Shown: positions 39,731 through 49,059, numbered from the stretch's first letter. The stretch: 50,967 nt of DNA from DATMXS01 sp050260275 (GCA_050260275.1 JBLNBX010000035.1:1-50967); one strand, 5' to 3'. The notes: generated by a model from the sequence alone, not told the origin. Made by a program: numbers and translations.

Positions 39731-40749
39731 ACAGCCGGTTCCTTGATGCCTGCCGGCGGCGTCCTACGGATGTGCGGCCGGTTTGGTTCATGCGCCAGGC
39801 CGGCAGATATATGAAGCAGTACCGCGATATTCGCGCGCGGCACAGCATCCTGGAGATATGTAAACGCGCCGACCTTGCGGCGACGGTCACGCTCCAGCCA
39901 GTCGAAATACTCGACGTGGACGCCGCGATCATCTTCGCGGACCTGTTGTTGCCTGTCGAGCCGATGGGCCTCAAGCTGCGTTTCATCGCCGGCGAGGGGC
40001 CGGTGATCGAGAATCCCGTCCGCACCACGGAGGACATCGATACCCTGTCGATCTCCAATACGGACGACCTGGGCTACGTGGGCGAGGCCATCGGAATGGT
40101 TGCGCGGGCGCTGGCCGGAAAGGTGCCGGTGATCGGATTTGTGGGAGCGCCGTTCACGCTGGCGAGCTACGTCATCGAAGGCGGGGCATCACGCACCTTC
40201 CTGCGCACGAAGCAGATGATGTACTCGAACGAGACGCTCTGGCGGCGCCTCATGGGCAAGCTCGTCGATGTGCTCGGGCCTTACGCCATTCTCCAGGTGG
40301 CGGCGGGCGCGCGCGCGATCCAGGTGTTCGATAGCTGGGTGGGCGCGCTGAGCCCGAGCGACTACGTCCGCTACTGCGCGCCGTACTCGCGGGCGCTGAT
40401 AGAGCGCATCCGCTCCACCGGCGTGCCCGTCATCCATTTCGGTACCGGCGCCGGCGGCTTCTACAAAGAGCTGCACGCGGCCGGCGGCGACGTGCTCGCA
40501 GTGGACTGGCGCGTGAACATCGACCAGGCCTGGATGGACATCAGCTACCGCTCGGCCATTCAGGGCAACCTCGATCCGGCGGCGCTGCTCGCGCCACTGC
40601 CGGAATTGCGCATGCGCGTGCACGAGCTGCTCAAACGCACCGGCACGCGGCCGGGCCATATCTTCAACCTCGGCCACGGCATCCTGCCCGAGACGCCTGT
40701 AGAGAACGTCAAGGCCGCCGTGCAGTTCGTGAGGGAGTTCAAGCCGTGA
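39727..40749 (+). CDS. hemE: Uroporphyrinogen decarboxylase
   Basis: A 340-residue cytoplasmic enzyme that removes four carboxyl groups from uroporphyrinogen III to give coproporphyrinogen III. RPVWFMRQAGRYMKQY is the substrate-binding signature near the N-terminus, AAIIFADLLLPVEPMG carries the catalytic aspartate region, and GFVGAPFTLASYVIEGG and FNLGHGILPETPVENV are conserved. The ATG overlaps the apbE stop (ATGA); an open extension back to 39688 has no family match. With hemH and hemY it forms the same gene order as the Bacillus hemEHY operon. Confidence 0.97.
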   Translation: MNSRFLDACRRRPTDVRPVWFMRQAGRYMKQYRDIRARHSILEICKRADLAATVTLQPVEILDVDAAIIFADLLLPVEPMGLKLRFIAGEGPVIENPVRTTEDIDTLSISNTDDLGYVGEAIGMVARALAGKVPVIGFVGAPFTLASYVIEGGASRTFLRTKQMMYSNETLWRRLMGKLVDVLGPYAILQVAAGARAIQVFDSWVGALSPSDYVRYCAPYSRALIERIRSTGVPVIHFGTGAGGFYKELHAAGGDVLAVDWRVNIDQAWMDISYRSAIQGNLDPAALLAPLPELRMRVHELLKRTGTRPGHIFNLGHGILPETPVENVKAAVQFVREFKP

Positions 40750-40840
40750 GCGCTCGCCGCGCGGACGGCCGCGTTTTGGCCGGCATTCGATCGCGGCGGG
40801 CGCGACGCGCCCCCCTTGAGCTCCGGCAGCGCAGCGTTCG

Positions 40841-41722
40841 ATGAAGCAGGCGGTACTCCTTCTGGCGCACGGCGCGCCCGAGCGCATCGAGGACATCCCC
40901 GAGTACCTCACCCTTGTTCGCGGCGGCCGTTCAACCGCGCCCGAAATCGTTGAAGAAGTCAAGCGCCGTTACGCGGCCATGGGCGGCAGTTCGCCCCTGA
41001 ACGCGCGGACGCGTGAGCAGGCCGAGGCGCTCCAAGCGCGGCTCGGGATTCCCGTTTACACCGGGATGCGCAACTGGCGGCCGCCGGTAATTGAGGCGGT
41101 CAAGCGTATGAAGGCGGACGGCATCGAGCGCGCAGTTGCCCTCCCGCTCGCGCCGCACCGTTCGAAGGCCAGCACGGGGCTCTACGTGCGCCGCGCCGAA
41201 GAGGCGTGCCGCGAAGCTGGTTTCTCCGGGGAACTGGTCTGGACGAGAAGCTTCTTCGATCACCCGCTCTTCATAGAGGCGTTGGCTGAGCGGCTCGCGC
41301 AGGTGCTGCCGGCAGAGCGCGTCCTGTTCACTGCACACAGCCTGCCCGAACGCGCGCTCGACGCTAACGATCCCTACGTCCACGAAACGCGCGCGACCGC
41401 AAGCCTGGTTGCGGCGCGTTGCGGCCTTCCGCGCATGGACTTTGCGTATCAGAGCCAGAGCTTCACGAACGAGGCATGGCTCGGCCCGGCGGTCGAAGAC
41501 GTGCTGGACGGCTATGCCGCCGAAGGCGTGCGCGACGTCGCACTGCAACCGGTCGGATTCGTGTGTGACCACCTGGAGATCCTGTACGACATCGATATCG
41601 CGTTCCGCGGCTACGCGCGCGAGCGCGGCATCGAGCTGCGGCGGCCGGAATCGCTGAACGCTTACCCCACGTTTATCGCCGCGCTGGCGGCGATAGCAGA
41701 GGAGGCGCTGTGCGGCGCGTAG
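40841..41722 (+). CDS. hemH: Ferrochelatase, coproporphyrin-type (CpfC-like)
   Basis: A 293-residue enzyme that inserts ferrous iron into a porphyrin. H166 in FTAHSLPE and E246 in CDHLEILYDID are the two invariant metal-handling residues. The protein is short, without the membrane-binding and iron-sulfur extensions of mitochondrial enzymes. The stretch EYLTLVRGGRSTAPEIVEEVKRRYAAMGGSSPL, read in pieces, follows the Bacillus CpfC pattern much more closely than that of E. coli HemH, so coproporphyrin III may be the substrate. At the position of the CpfC active-site tyrosine this protein has H10 (LLLAHGAP). hemY begins before this gene ends. Confidence 0.93.
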   Translation: MKQAVLLLAHGAPERIEDIPEYLTLVRGGRSTAPEIVEEVKRRYAAMGGSSPLNARTREQAEALQARLGIPVYTGMRNWRPPVIEAVKRMKADGIERAVALPLAPHRSKASTGLYVRRAEEACREAGFSGELVWTRSFFDHPLFIEALAERLAQVLPAERVLFTAHSLPERALDANDPYVHETRATASLVAARCGLPRMDFAYQSQSFTNEAWLGPAVEDVLDGYAAEGVRDVALQPVGFVCDHLEILYDIDIAFRGYARERGIELRRPESLNAYPTFIAALAAIAEEALCGA

Positions 41723-43074
41723 TCATCGTCGGCGGCGGCATCTCGGGGCTTTCGGCGGCGTACTACCTGCGGAAGGCGGGCGTTGAGCCCACCATAGTCG
41801 AGCGCCGGCCGCGGCTCGGCGGCGTGATAGAGACCGAACACGTCGAAGGGTGTGTTCTCGAGACCGGGCCCGACAGTTTCATCACTCAGAAGCCGGCGGC
41901 GCTGGCGCTCATTCGCGAGGTGGGGCTCGGCGGCGACGTGATCGGGTCGAACGATCATCTGCGCGTCACTTACGTGCTGAAGAGCGGGCGTCTGGTCCCC
42001 CTGCCGGACGGCCTCATGCTCATGATCCCGACGAAGATTGCCCCGCTGGTGGCAACGCGGCTCCTGAGCTGGCCAACGAAGATCCGCATGGGGCTGGAGT
42101 GGTTTCGCAGGCCCGCTCCGCAGGCGGAGGACCGTTCCGTGGCGGACTTCGTGGCCGATCACTACGGGCGCGAGGCTGTAGAGTACCTGGCCGAGCCGCT
42201 GCTTGCCGGCATCTACGGCGGCGACCCCAAGAGGCTGAGCGTCGCCAGCGTCCTGCCGCGCTTCGTAGAGCTGGAAGCGAAGTACGGAAGTCTGACGCGT
42301 GGCGTTCTGCGCTCGCGGCGCAAGGCCGCGAAGCAGGCGCGAGGTGTGCCGCTGTTCCAGACGCTCAAGGGCGGACTCGGGCAGCTCGTCAGTGTGCTGG
42401 AAGAGCGCGCGAAGCCAAGTGTCGTTCATGGCGTGGCCGAGACGGTCGAACGCTCCGGCAGCGCCTACCGGGTGCGCGTCGGGAGCGAGTGGATCGATGC
42501 GGAACACGTCGTGCTCGCCTGCCAGGCATATGAGGCGGGCGAGCTGCTCGAGACGCTCGACGGCGAGTTGGCCCGCCTGCTTGCGGGCGTGCAGTACTCG
42601 TCCTCAATAACCGTTTCGATCGGGTACGAGAAGCGCACGCTAGGGCATCCGCTGAAGGGCTTCGGATTCCTGGTCCCGAAGCGCGAACGGCGCACCATGA
42701 TGGCGTGCACGTGGGTGGCGAACAAGTTCTCATATCGCGTGCCGGACCACCTGGCTGTGCTGCGCTGCTTCGCGGGCGGCGAAGACGGCGTGCCGCTGGA
42801 GGAATCGGACGAGGCGATAGTCCGCGCCATGCGTGACGACCTGCGCCATATCATGGGCGTCACGGCCGAGCCGCTCTTCGCGCGCGTTGCGCGCTGGCCG
42901 CGCTCGATGGCGCAGTACACGGTGGGGCACGCCGCCCGGATCGCTCGCGTGGACGCGCACGTTGCGCGCCTGCCCGGCCTGCACCTCGCCGGTAACGCCT
43001 ACACGGGAATCGGCATCCCGGATTGCATACGGATGGGCAAGGCAGCCGCCGAAGCCATCGTAACGAATGTTTAG
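41710..43074 (+). CDS. hemY: HemY-type protoporphyrinogen/coproporphyrinogen oxidase
   Basis: A 454-residue FAD-dependent oxidase of the HemY/HemG family that takes six electrons from the porphyrinogen, using oxygen. VVIVGGGISGLSAAYYLRKAG binds FAD, GPDSFITQKP and LAEPLLAGIYGGDP are HemY signatures, and the C-terminal HLAGNAYTGIGIPDCIRMG closes the FAD site. The start is a GTG behind a textbook AGGAGG, and the first codons overlap the end of hemH by 13 bases. In the coproporphyrin branch this enzyme is named CgoX; sequence alone does not settle which substrate it uses. It is the last gene of the rimP-to-hemY run. Confidence 0.93.
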   Translation: MRRVVIVGGGISGLSAAYYLRKAGVEPTIVERRPRLGGVIETEHVEGCVLETGPDSFITQKPAALALIREVGLGGDVIGSNDHLRVTYVLKSGRLVPLPDGLMLMIPTKIAPLVATRLLSWPTKIRMGLEWFRRPAPQAEDRSVADFVADHYGREAVEYLAEPLLAGIYGGDPKRLSVASVLPRFVELEAKYGSLTRGVLRSRRKAAKQARGVPLFQTLKGGLGQLVSVLEERAKPSVVHGVAETVERSGSAYRVRVGSEWIDAEHVVLACQAYEAGELLETLDGELARLLAGVQYSSSITVSIGYEKRTLGHPLKGFGFLVPKRERRTMMACTWVANKFSYRVPDHLAVLRCFAGGEDGVPLEESDEAIVRAMRDDLRHIMGVTAEPLFARVARWPRSMAQYTVGHAARIARVDAHVARLPGLHLAGNAYTGIGIPDCIRMGKAAAEAIVTNV

Positions 43075-43091
43075 AACCCTTAACCGGGTTC
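43074..43091 (+). terminator. Small hairpin at the hemY stop codon
   Basis: GAACCC and GGGTTC pair as a 6-bp stem with a 6-nt loop beginning at the last base of the TAG. There is no T-tract. It is a weak candidate for the end of the long operon. Confidence 0.28.
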
Positions 43092-43148
43092 GGCAACTGT
43101 CCTCTGACATAATAAATTAGGGAATCCGGAGTCCCCCAAAGCTTTCCG

Positions 43149-45476
43149 ATGGCCAACACACCAGACAAGTCTCCAACGACCAAGCCGCGAGTGAAGCGCA
43201 ACCCGAAAGCGCCGCGCCAGCAAGTGCCGGTGCTGAGTCCCGAGGTGCGGGCGACAACCTGCCAGGAGGTCGCGCTCGGTTTCGACGCCGAGCAGGCGCT
43301 TGCGGAAGCGCTGCGTTGCCTGAACTGCAAGGATCCGAAGTGCGTGGACGCCTGCCCGCTGCACATCGATATGAAGACCGTTATCGGGCTTGTTGCGGAG
43401 GGCGAATTCGACGCGGCGTTCGACAAGATCAGTGAGTACACGCCATTTCCGGGCATCTGCGGGCGCGTCTGCCAGCACGAGCTTTTCTGCGAGAAGGAAT
43501 GCCTGCTGGGGAGCCCGAAGACGAAGCTCGAGCCTGTGGCCATCGGCTCTATCGAACGGTTCCTGGCGGACCACCAGCGCGCCTCGGGTGCGAAGGACGC
43601 GCGGCTGCCGGAGCTTCCGCCGCCGAACGGGCTGAAGGTCGCGCTCGTGGGCAGCGGCCCGGCATCGCTGATTGCCGCCTTCGATCTGGTCCGCAAGGGC
43701 TACAAGGTAACGGTATTCGAGGCGCTGCACCAACTGGGCGGCGTGTTGGCCTACGGCATCCCGCCGTTCCGGCTTCCCCGCGAGATCATCAACGAGGAGA
43801 TCGACCGGCTTCGCGCGCTCGGTGTCGAATTCCGGACCAACTTCATCGTCGGCCGGACCCAGACTGTGGACGAGCTGTTTGCGGAAGGCTACTCCGCCGT
43901 GTTCCTCGGCACGGGAGCGGGCCTGCCGCACCTGATGGGAATTCCCGGCGAGAACCTCATCGGCGTCTACACCGCCAACGAGTTCCTCACGCGCATCAAC
44001 CTGATGCGGGCCTACGAGTTCCCGTCCTCCGACACTCCGGTGCGGGTGGGGAAGCGCACCGTGGTCGTGGGCGGCGGAAACTCCGCCATGGACGCCGCAC
44101 GCTGGGCCAAGCGTTTGGGGAGCGAGGTCATCATCATGTTTCGCCGCGGGCGCGCCGAGCTTCGCGCGCGGCTCGAAGAGATTGCGCACGCCGAGGAAGA
44201 GGGCGTGAAGATGGAGTTCCTGGCCGTGCCGGTGCGCCTGTTCGGCGACGAAAAAGGCGTGCTGCGCGAGATGGAGTGCATCCGCATGCAGCTCGGCGAG
44301 CCGGACTCCTCCGGGCGGCCCGCGCCTGTGCCGATTCCGGGCTCGGAGTACCGTGTTGAGGTGGATACGGTGGTCATGGCCATCGGCCAGAGTCCGAACC
44401 CCACCGTTCAGCGCGCGACGCCGCAGCTTATTACCAAGCGCGGCAAGATCGTTATCGACCAGGACGGCCGCACCAGCATGCCGAACGTCTTCGCGGGCGG
44501 GGATGTCACGCGCGGTGGCGCCACGGTCATTCTCGCGATGCGCGACGGGCGGGCGGCGGCTGCAGCAATCGACGCGGCGCTCTCCGGAACAGCGGCGAAA
44601 GCAGACGTGAATGGCCAGCCCAAGCCGGCCGGCAATCTGGTTGTCGGCAAGAGGCTGCTCACGCCCGAGATCGCGCGTCTCGAGGTAGAGGCGCCGGAGA
44701 TCGCGCGGCACTGGAAGGCGGGACAGTTCATCATCCTGCGGCCGACGCCCGAGAGCGAGCGCATCCCGCTCACGCTCGTGGCGGGCGATGCGGAACGCGG
44801 CACCATCCAGATTGTCGTTCAGGCGCTGGGCAAGACTTCGCGCCAGACGATCGCGCTCGAACCCGGCGAACGCATCGCGGACCTGCTGGGCCCGCTCGGA
44901 CAGCCGGCCACGATAGAGAACGTTGGGCACGTCATCTGCGTCGCGGGCGGAGTCGGCGTGGCGGAGGTGCTCCCGGTGGCCCGCGCGTTCCGCGCTGCCG
45001 GAAACAAGGTGACGGCGCTGTGCGGCGCGCGCTCCACGGCGCACATCATCCTCGATCAGGACCTCCGCGAGGCCTGCGACGAGGTGATGTGGGCCACCGA
45101 CGACGGCTCCGGGCACTTCCACGGCAATGTCGTGCAGTTGATGCGGCACTGGAAGGAGCTGAATCCTGACGCGAAAGTGGGCACGGTGCACGTGATCGGC
45201 CCGATTCCGATGATGCGCTTCGCCGCGGAGTTGACGCGCGAGTGGGGTGTCCCGACGTTCGCGAGCCTGAACCCGATCATGGTGGACGGAACGGGCATGT
45301 GCGGTGGCTGCCGCGTGACAGTAGGCTCCGAAGTGAAGTTCGCCTGCGTGGACGGGCCCGAGTTCGACGCGCACAAGGTGGATTTCGACGAGCTGACCCG
45401 CCGCAACCGCGCCTACCTGGACCAGGAAAAGGTTGTCCTCGAGCAGCACGTCTGCCGCGTAGGACTGGGCAAGTAG
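43149..45476 (+). CDS. Single-chain NfnL-NfnS-like flavoprotein (glutamate-synthase small-subunit type fused to an FNR/[2Fe-2S] unit)
   Basis: A 775-residue fused oxidoreductase. The first ~490 residues match the GltD/NfnL family: two iron-sulfur cysteine sets (C57, C60, C65, C69 and C104, C108, C114, C118), an FAD motif (ALVGSGPASLIAAFDL) and an NADPH motif (VVVGGGNSAMDAA). From ~500 the chain matches NfnS/dihydroorotate dehydrogenase electron-transfer subunits: TPEIARLEVEAPEIARHWKAGQFI, AGGVGVAEVLPVARAF and a [2Fe-2S] site with D713, C718, C721 and C733. NfnAB couples NADH, ferredoxin and NADP by flavin-based electron bifurcation. No glutamate synthase large subunit is nearby, which favours an Nfn role. 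A TGA-CATAAT extended -10 lies at 43105-43113. Confidence 0.88.
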   Translation: MANTPDKSPTTKPRVKRNPKAPRQQVPVLSPEVRATTCQEVALGFDAEQALAEALRCLNCKDPKCVDACPLHIDMKTVIGLVAEGEFDAAFDKISEYTPFPGICGRVCQHELFCEKECLLGSPKTKLEPVAIGSIERFLADHQRASGAKDARLPELPPPNGLKVALVGSGPASLIAAFDLVRKGYKVTVFEALHQLGGVLAYGIPPFRLPREIINEEIDRLRALGVEFRTNFIVGRTQTVDELFAEGYSAVFLGTGAGLPHLMGIPGENLIGVYTANEFLTRINLMRAYEFPSSDTPVRVGKRTVVVGGGNSAMDAARWAKRLGSEVIIMFRRGRAELRARLEEIAHAEEEGVKMEFLAVPVRLFGDEKGVLREMECIRMQLGEPDSSGRPAPVPIPGSEYRVEVDTVVMAIGQSPNPTVQRATPQLITKRGKIVIDQDGRTSMPNVFAGGDVTRGGATVILAMRDGRAAAAAIDAALSGTAAKADVNGQPKPAGNLVVGKRLLTPEIARLEVEAPEIARHWKAGQFIILRPTPESERIPLTLVAGDAERGTIQIVVQALGKTSRQTIALEPGERIADLLGPLGQPATIENVGHVICVAGGVGVAEVLPVARAFRAAGNKVTALCGARSTAHIILDQDLREACDEVMWATDDGSGHFHGNVVQLMRHWKELNPDAKVGTVHVIGPIPMMRFAAELTREWGVPTFASLNPIMVDGTGMCGGCRVTVGSEVKFACVDGPEFDAHKVDFDELTRRNRAYLDQEKVVLEQHVCRVGLGK

Positions 45477-45609
45477 CCGCAGTATTTCTCGAGCGCCGCA
45501 TGTGCCGGTTGGAAACGCGATGTCCAATCGCGGTGCAGCGGCGCTCTCTACAAACCCGGTGCGGGACGCATTCATTCCGGCTCCGCAATTGCGACACTGA
45601 AGACAGCGC

Positions 45610-47514
45610 ATGTGTGGAATCGCCGGATTTGTGACGCTCGAGCCCGGACCTGAGCCGGCGGCGGTGCTGGAGCGCATGTGCCGAGTGATCGAGCACCGCG
45701 GGCCCGACGGCGCAGGAACGTGGTCCGACGGCACAGCGTGGCTTGGCCACCGGCGCCTCAGCATCATCGACCTCGCAGCCGGGCAGCAGCCCATGGCTAA
45801 CGAGGATGAGACCGCCTGGGTCACCTATAACGGCGAGATATTCAATCACGCCGACCTGCGCCCCGCGCTCGAACGCGCCGGCCACCGCTACCGGACGCAT
45901 TGCGACACGGAGGCCATTCTCCACGCCTACGAGCAGTACGGCGAGGAGTGCGTCGCGCGCTTCCGCGGCATGTTCTCCTTCGCGCTCTGGGACCGCACCC
46001 GCCGCGAACTCTTCTGCGCGCGCGACCGCTTCGGAAAGAAACCGTTCTACTACTTCTGGGACGGCCGGCTGTTCGCTTTCGCCTCGGAAATCAAAGCCCT
46101 GCTCGAACACCCGGCAATTTCGGCGCGGCTCGAGGAAAGCGTTCTGGCGGAGTACCTGGCGTTCGGCTACGGCAGCTCAGACCGCACACTCTTCAAAGGC
46201 ATCCGAAAGCTGATGCCTGGGCACACGCTGAAGCTGCGGCTGGCTGGGCCGGACGCCGCGCCCGAGATTCGCCGCTACTGGGAAATTCCCATACCCGGCA
46301 AAGTGGAGCGCCGCGCGGAGCGCGAGTGGGTGGCCGAGTGCCGCGAGCGCCTTGAGGAAGCCGTCAGAACGCGGCTCATGAGCGACGTCCCGCTTGGCAT
46401 GTTTTTAAGCGGCGGCGTGGACTCAAGCGCGATAGCCGCTCTCATCAAGAAGCTCGCGCCCGGGCCGGTGGAGACATTCTCGGTCGGTTACGGCGAGGAG
46501 CAGTTCAGCGAGCTCTCATACGCGCGGCAGGTGGCGAATACCATCGGCACGGACCATCACGAAGTGGTCGTTTCGATGGATCAGTTCTTCGACGCGCTGC
46601 CGAAGCTGGTCTGGCACGAAGATGAACCGATTACCTGGCCTTCGAGCGTGTCGCTCTATTTCGTGGCGAAGCTGGCCTCAGAGCGCGTGAAGGTGGTCCT
46701 GACCGGCGAAGGCAGCGACGAGCTGTTCGGCGGCTATGCGCGCTATCGCGCGTACATGATCAACCACCGGTGGGCCGCGCGCTATGGGGTGCTGCCAGGA
46801 TTCGTTCGCGACGCCGTGCGCCGGGCTATTCGAAGCTCACGGCTGCTGTCGGCCGACGTGAGGCGCAAGGCGGAGCACACGTTTTTCGGCCGCGAGGCCT
46901 CGCTCGAGTCGCTGTACCTGGACAACTTCTACTGCGGTTTCCCGGCGGCGGACCTGGAGCGGCTGCTCGCGCGCGAGGCCGATCCGTACGCGTCGTTTCA
47001 CCGCTACTGGGCCGAGCGCAACGGCTCCACTCTGCTCCAGCGCATGCTGTACGCGGACCAGAAGACCTACCTCGTCGAGCTGCTCATGAAGCAGGACCAG
47101 ATGAGCATGGCGGCATCCATCGAGAGCCGCGTGCCGTTTCTCGATCATCACTTCGCCGAGTTTGCGTGGCGCGTGCCCGACGATTTGAAGGTGCGCGGGG
47201 CAACGGGGAAGTACATCCTGAAACGGGCCGTCGAGGACCTGCTGCCGCGGGACATCATCTACCGGAAGAAGATGGGCTTTCCGACGCCGATCCGCCACTG
47301 GCTGCGTTCGGCCGCCGCCGCTCCGCTCCTGGCGCGCCTGGAGGCAAAGGATGGGCTCATCGCCGAGTACCTGGACCTGGCAGAGGTGCGGGCGCTGCTC
47401 GACCGCCAGCGCGCCGGAGTCGAAGACGCCACGGATCGCATCTGGATCCTGCTCAACCTGCAGATTTGGGGGGACTTATTCCTGAACGGGCGCCGGCCGG
47501 CGGACACCCGCTGA
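45610..47514 (+). CDS. asnB: Asparagine synthase (glutamine-hydrolysing)
   Basis: A 634-residue class II amidotransferase. C2 after the initiator is the glutaminase nucleophile (MCGIAGF), with RGPDGAG, LGHRRLSIIDL and TYNGEIFNH binding glutamine. The synthetase domain starts near 240, with the ATP-binding SGGVDSS from S267, then VLTGEGSDELFGGY and IESRVPFLDHHFAEF. It amidates aspartate or, in surface polysaccharide loci, a sugar acid or peptide carboxyl group. The C-terminus ends shortly after RIWILLNLQIW, as in the AsnB subgroup often found in exopolysaccharide clusters, so either role is possible. It stands alone between the Nfn-like gene and ffh, with a strong hairpin behind it. Confidence 0.92.
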   Translation: MCGIAGFVTLEPGPEPAAVLERMCRVIEHRGPDGAGTWSDGTAWLGHRRLSIIDLAAGQQPMANEDETAWVTYNGEIFNHADLRPALERAGHRYRTHCDTEAILHAYEQYGEECVARFRGMFSFALWDRTRRELFCARDRFGKKPFYYFWDGRLFAFASEIKALLEHPAISARLEESVLAEYLAFGYGSSDRTLFKGIRKLMPGHTLKLRLAGPDAAPEIRRYWEIPIPGKVERRAEREWVAECRERLEEAVRTRLMSDVPLGMFLSGGVDSSAIAALIKKLAPGPVETFSVGYGEEQFSELSYARQVANTIGTDHHEVVVSMDQFFDALPKLVWHEDEPITWPSSVSLYFVAKLASERVKVVLTGEGSDELFGGYARYRAYMINHRWAARYGVLPGFVRDAVRRAIRSSRLLSADVRRKAEHTFFGREASLESLYLDNFYCGFPAADLERLLAREADPYASFHRYWAERNGSTLLQRMLYADQKTYLVELLMKQDQMSMAASIESRVPFLDHHFAEFAWRVPDDLKVRGATGKYILKRAVEDLLPRDIIYRKKMGFPTPIRHWLRSAAAAPLLARLEAKDGLIAEYLDLAEVRALLDRQRAGVEDATDRIWILLNLQIWGDLFLNGRRPADTR

Positions 47515-47554
47515 CCGCCCCTAAAGGGCCCGCGGCTACAGCCGCTTAGGGCGG
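47515..47554 (+). terminator. Two-part hairpin after asnB
   Basis: An outer stem pairs CCGCCC.TAA with TTAGGGCGG (one extra C), and an inner stem GCGGC/GCCGC closes a TACA loop. The GGGCCC palindrome bulges between them. It begins at the base after the asnB TGA. There is no T-run. It separates asnB from the ffh promoter, and its pattern could be a dispersed repeat. Confidence 0.5.
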
Positions 47555-47610
47555 GAGGCGTTTTCGGAGCGCGCCGCGTCTTGCGGGCGGTTCTCCAGTC
47601 GCCCATCGTT

Positions 47611-47616
47611 TATAAT
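47611..47616 (+). promoter_or_regulatory. Predicted -10 of the ffh operon
   Basis: TATAAT at 47611-47616 is a perfect -10, 66 nt before the ffh ATG. No good -35 is found at 16-18 nt; TTGCGG at 47581 is too far. It follows the hairpin after asnB. Confidence 0.45.
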
Positions 47617-47681
47617 GAAGTAACTGCCAATCGCTGGTAGTGTGCCGTTTCCCTCCGGAAACCGTTTTCTAGGCCCCGGAC

Positions 47682-49031
47682 ATGTTCGAGAATCTGTCGG
47701 AGAAGCTTCAGCGCGTTTTCAAGAACCTGCGCGGCGAGGGCAAGCTGACCGCCGCGAACATGGAGACCGCTCTACGCGAGATCCGTGTCGCGCTGCTGGA
47801 AGCCGACGTTCATTTCCGGGTGGTGAAGCAGCTCCTCGAGAACATCAAACAGAAGGCGATGGGCGAAGAGGTGCTGACCGCCCTCTCGCCAACGCAGCAG
47901 GTTATCAAGATCGTCCGCGACGAGATGGTGAAGACGCTTGGCAGCCACGCCTCCAAGCTGCGCTTCGCCAACGATCCGCCCAGCGTTATCTTCATCGTAG
48001 GCTTGCAGGGCTCGGGCAAGACTACGACCACCGGCAAGCTCGCACGCTGGCTGGCAAAGAACGGGCACAGCCCGTACATGACGTCGGTGGACGTTTACCG
48101 GCCCGCTGCCCGCGAGCAGCTCGCGGTTATCGCGCGCGAGCTCAAGCTTCCCATCTGGACCGGGGATGGCACGCCCGCGCAGATCGCGCGCGACGCGCGG
48201 CGCGAGGCCGCCAACACGGGACGCGACGTCCTGCTGGTGGACACGGCCGGCCGCCTGCACATCGACAACGAGCTGATGACGGAGCTGCAGGAGCTGAAGG
48301 CGCAGCTCTCGCCCGTCGAGATCCTGTTCGTGGCCGACGCCATGACCGGCCAGGACGCGGTGCGCTCGGCCGACGAGTTTCACAAGCGGCTCGGCATCAC
48401 AGGCGTCATCCTCACGAAGATGGATGGCGACGCCCGCGGCGGCGCCGCGCTGTCCATACGCACGGTAACCGGGCAGCCGCTGAAGTTCGTGGGCACAGGC
48501 GAGAAGTTCGACGCCATCGAGCCGTTTCATCCCGACCGCGTGGTTTCGCGAATTCTCGGCATGGGCGACGTCCTCTCGATGATCGAGAAGGTCGAGGAGG
48601 CGATCGACCAGAAGAAAGCCGTCGAGATGCAGCGAAAGCTCATCGAGAACGAGTTTACGCTCGAGGACTTCCGCGACCAGATACGGCAGCTCCGCAAGCT
48701 GGGCCCGCTGGAGTCGATTCTGAGCATGATGCCGCAGATCGGGCCATTCAAGAATCTGAAGGACGTTAAGGTTGACGAGAAAGAGATCACGCGTGTGGTG
48801 GCGATCATCGACTCGATGACCCCGCACGAGCGGAGAAACCACATGGTGATCAACGGCTCGCGCCGCCGCCGTATCGCAAAAGGCAGTGGCACCACGGTGC
48901 AGGAAGTCAACCAACTGCTGAAGCAGTACGCGCAGATGCGGAAGATGATGAAAGGCCTCAGCGGCGGGCTTCTCGGCAGGAAAATGGGCAAGATGAAGCT
49001 GCCCGACATCATGGGGCAGTTCCAGCGTTGA
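47682..49031 (+). CDS. ffh: Signal recognition particle protein Ffh
   Basis: A 449-residue GTPase that, with 4.5S RNA, recognises signal sequences of nascent inner-membrane and secreted proteins and delivers them to FtsY. The N domain (1-95) is followed by the G domain with GLQGSGKTTTTGKLA (from 107), DTAGR, TKMDGDARGGAAL and GTGEKFDAIEPF. The M domain (~300-449) is rich in methionine, with the RNA-binding SRRRRIAKGSGTTVQEVNQLLKQ region read as helix-turn-helix. The length is normal. It heads the ffh-rpsP-khpA-rimM-trmD-rplS order shared by many bacteria. The 4.5S RNA gene is not in the window. Confidence 0.97.
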   Translation: MFENLSEKLQRVFKNLRGEGKLTAANMETALREIRVALLEADVHFRVVKQLLENIKQKAMGEEVLTALSPTQQVIKIVRDEMVKTLGSHASKLRFANDPPSVIFIVGLQGSGKTTTTGKLARWLAKNGHSPYMTSVDVYRPAAREQLAVIARELKLPIWTGDGTPAQIARDARREAANTGRDVLLVDTAGRLHIDNELMTELQELKAQLSPVEILFVADAMTGQDAVRSADEFHKRLGITGVILTKMDGDARGGAALSIRTVTGQPLKFVGTGEKFDAIEPFHPDRVVSRILGMGDVLSMIEKVEEAIDQKKAVEMQRKLIENEFTLEDFRDQIRQLRKLGPLESILSMMPQIGPFKNLKDVKVDEKEITRVVAIIDSMTPHERRNHMVINGSRRRRIAKGSGTTVQEVNQLLKQYAQMRKMMKGLSGGLLGRKMGKMKLPDIMGQFQR

Positions 49032-49059
49032 TATTCACGGAGACGAAGAGCAGATACGT

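Noticed and set aside
43080..45824. A 914-codon minus-strand frame opposite the Nfn-like gene
   Set aside because: Composition is His/Arg/Leu-rich as expected for antisense of GC-rich codons; the plus-strand gene has complete motifs.
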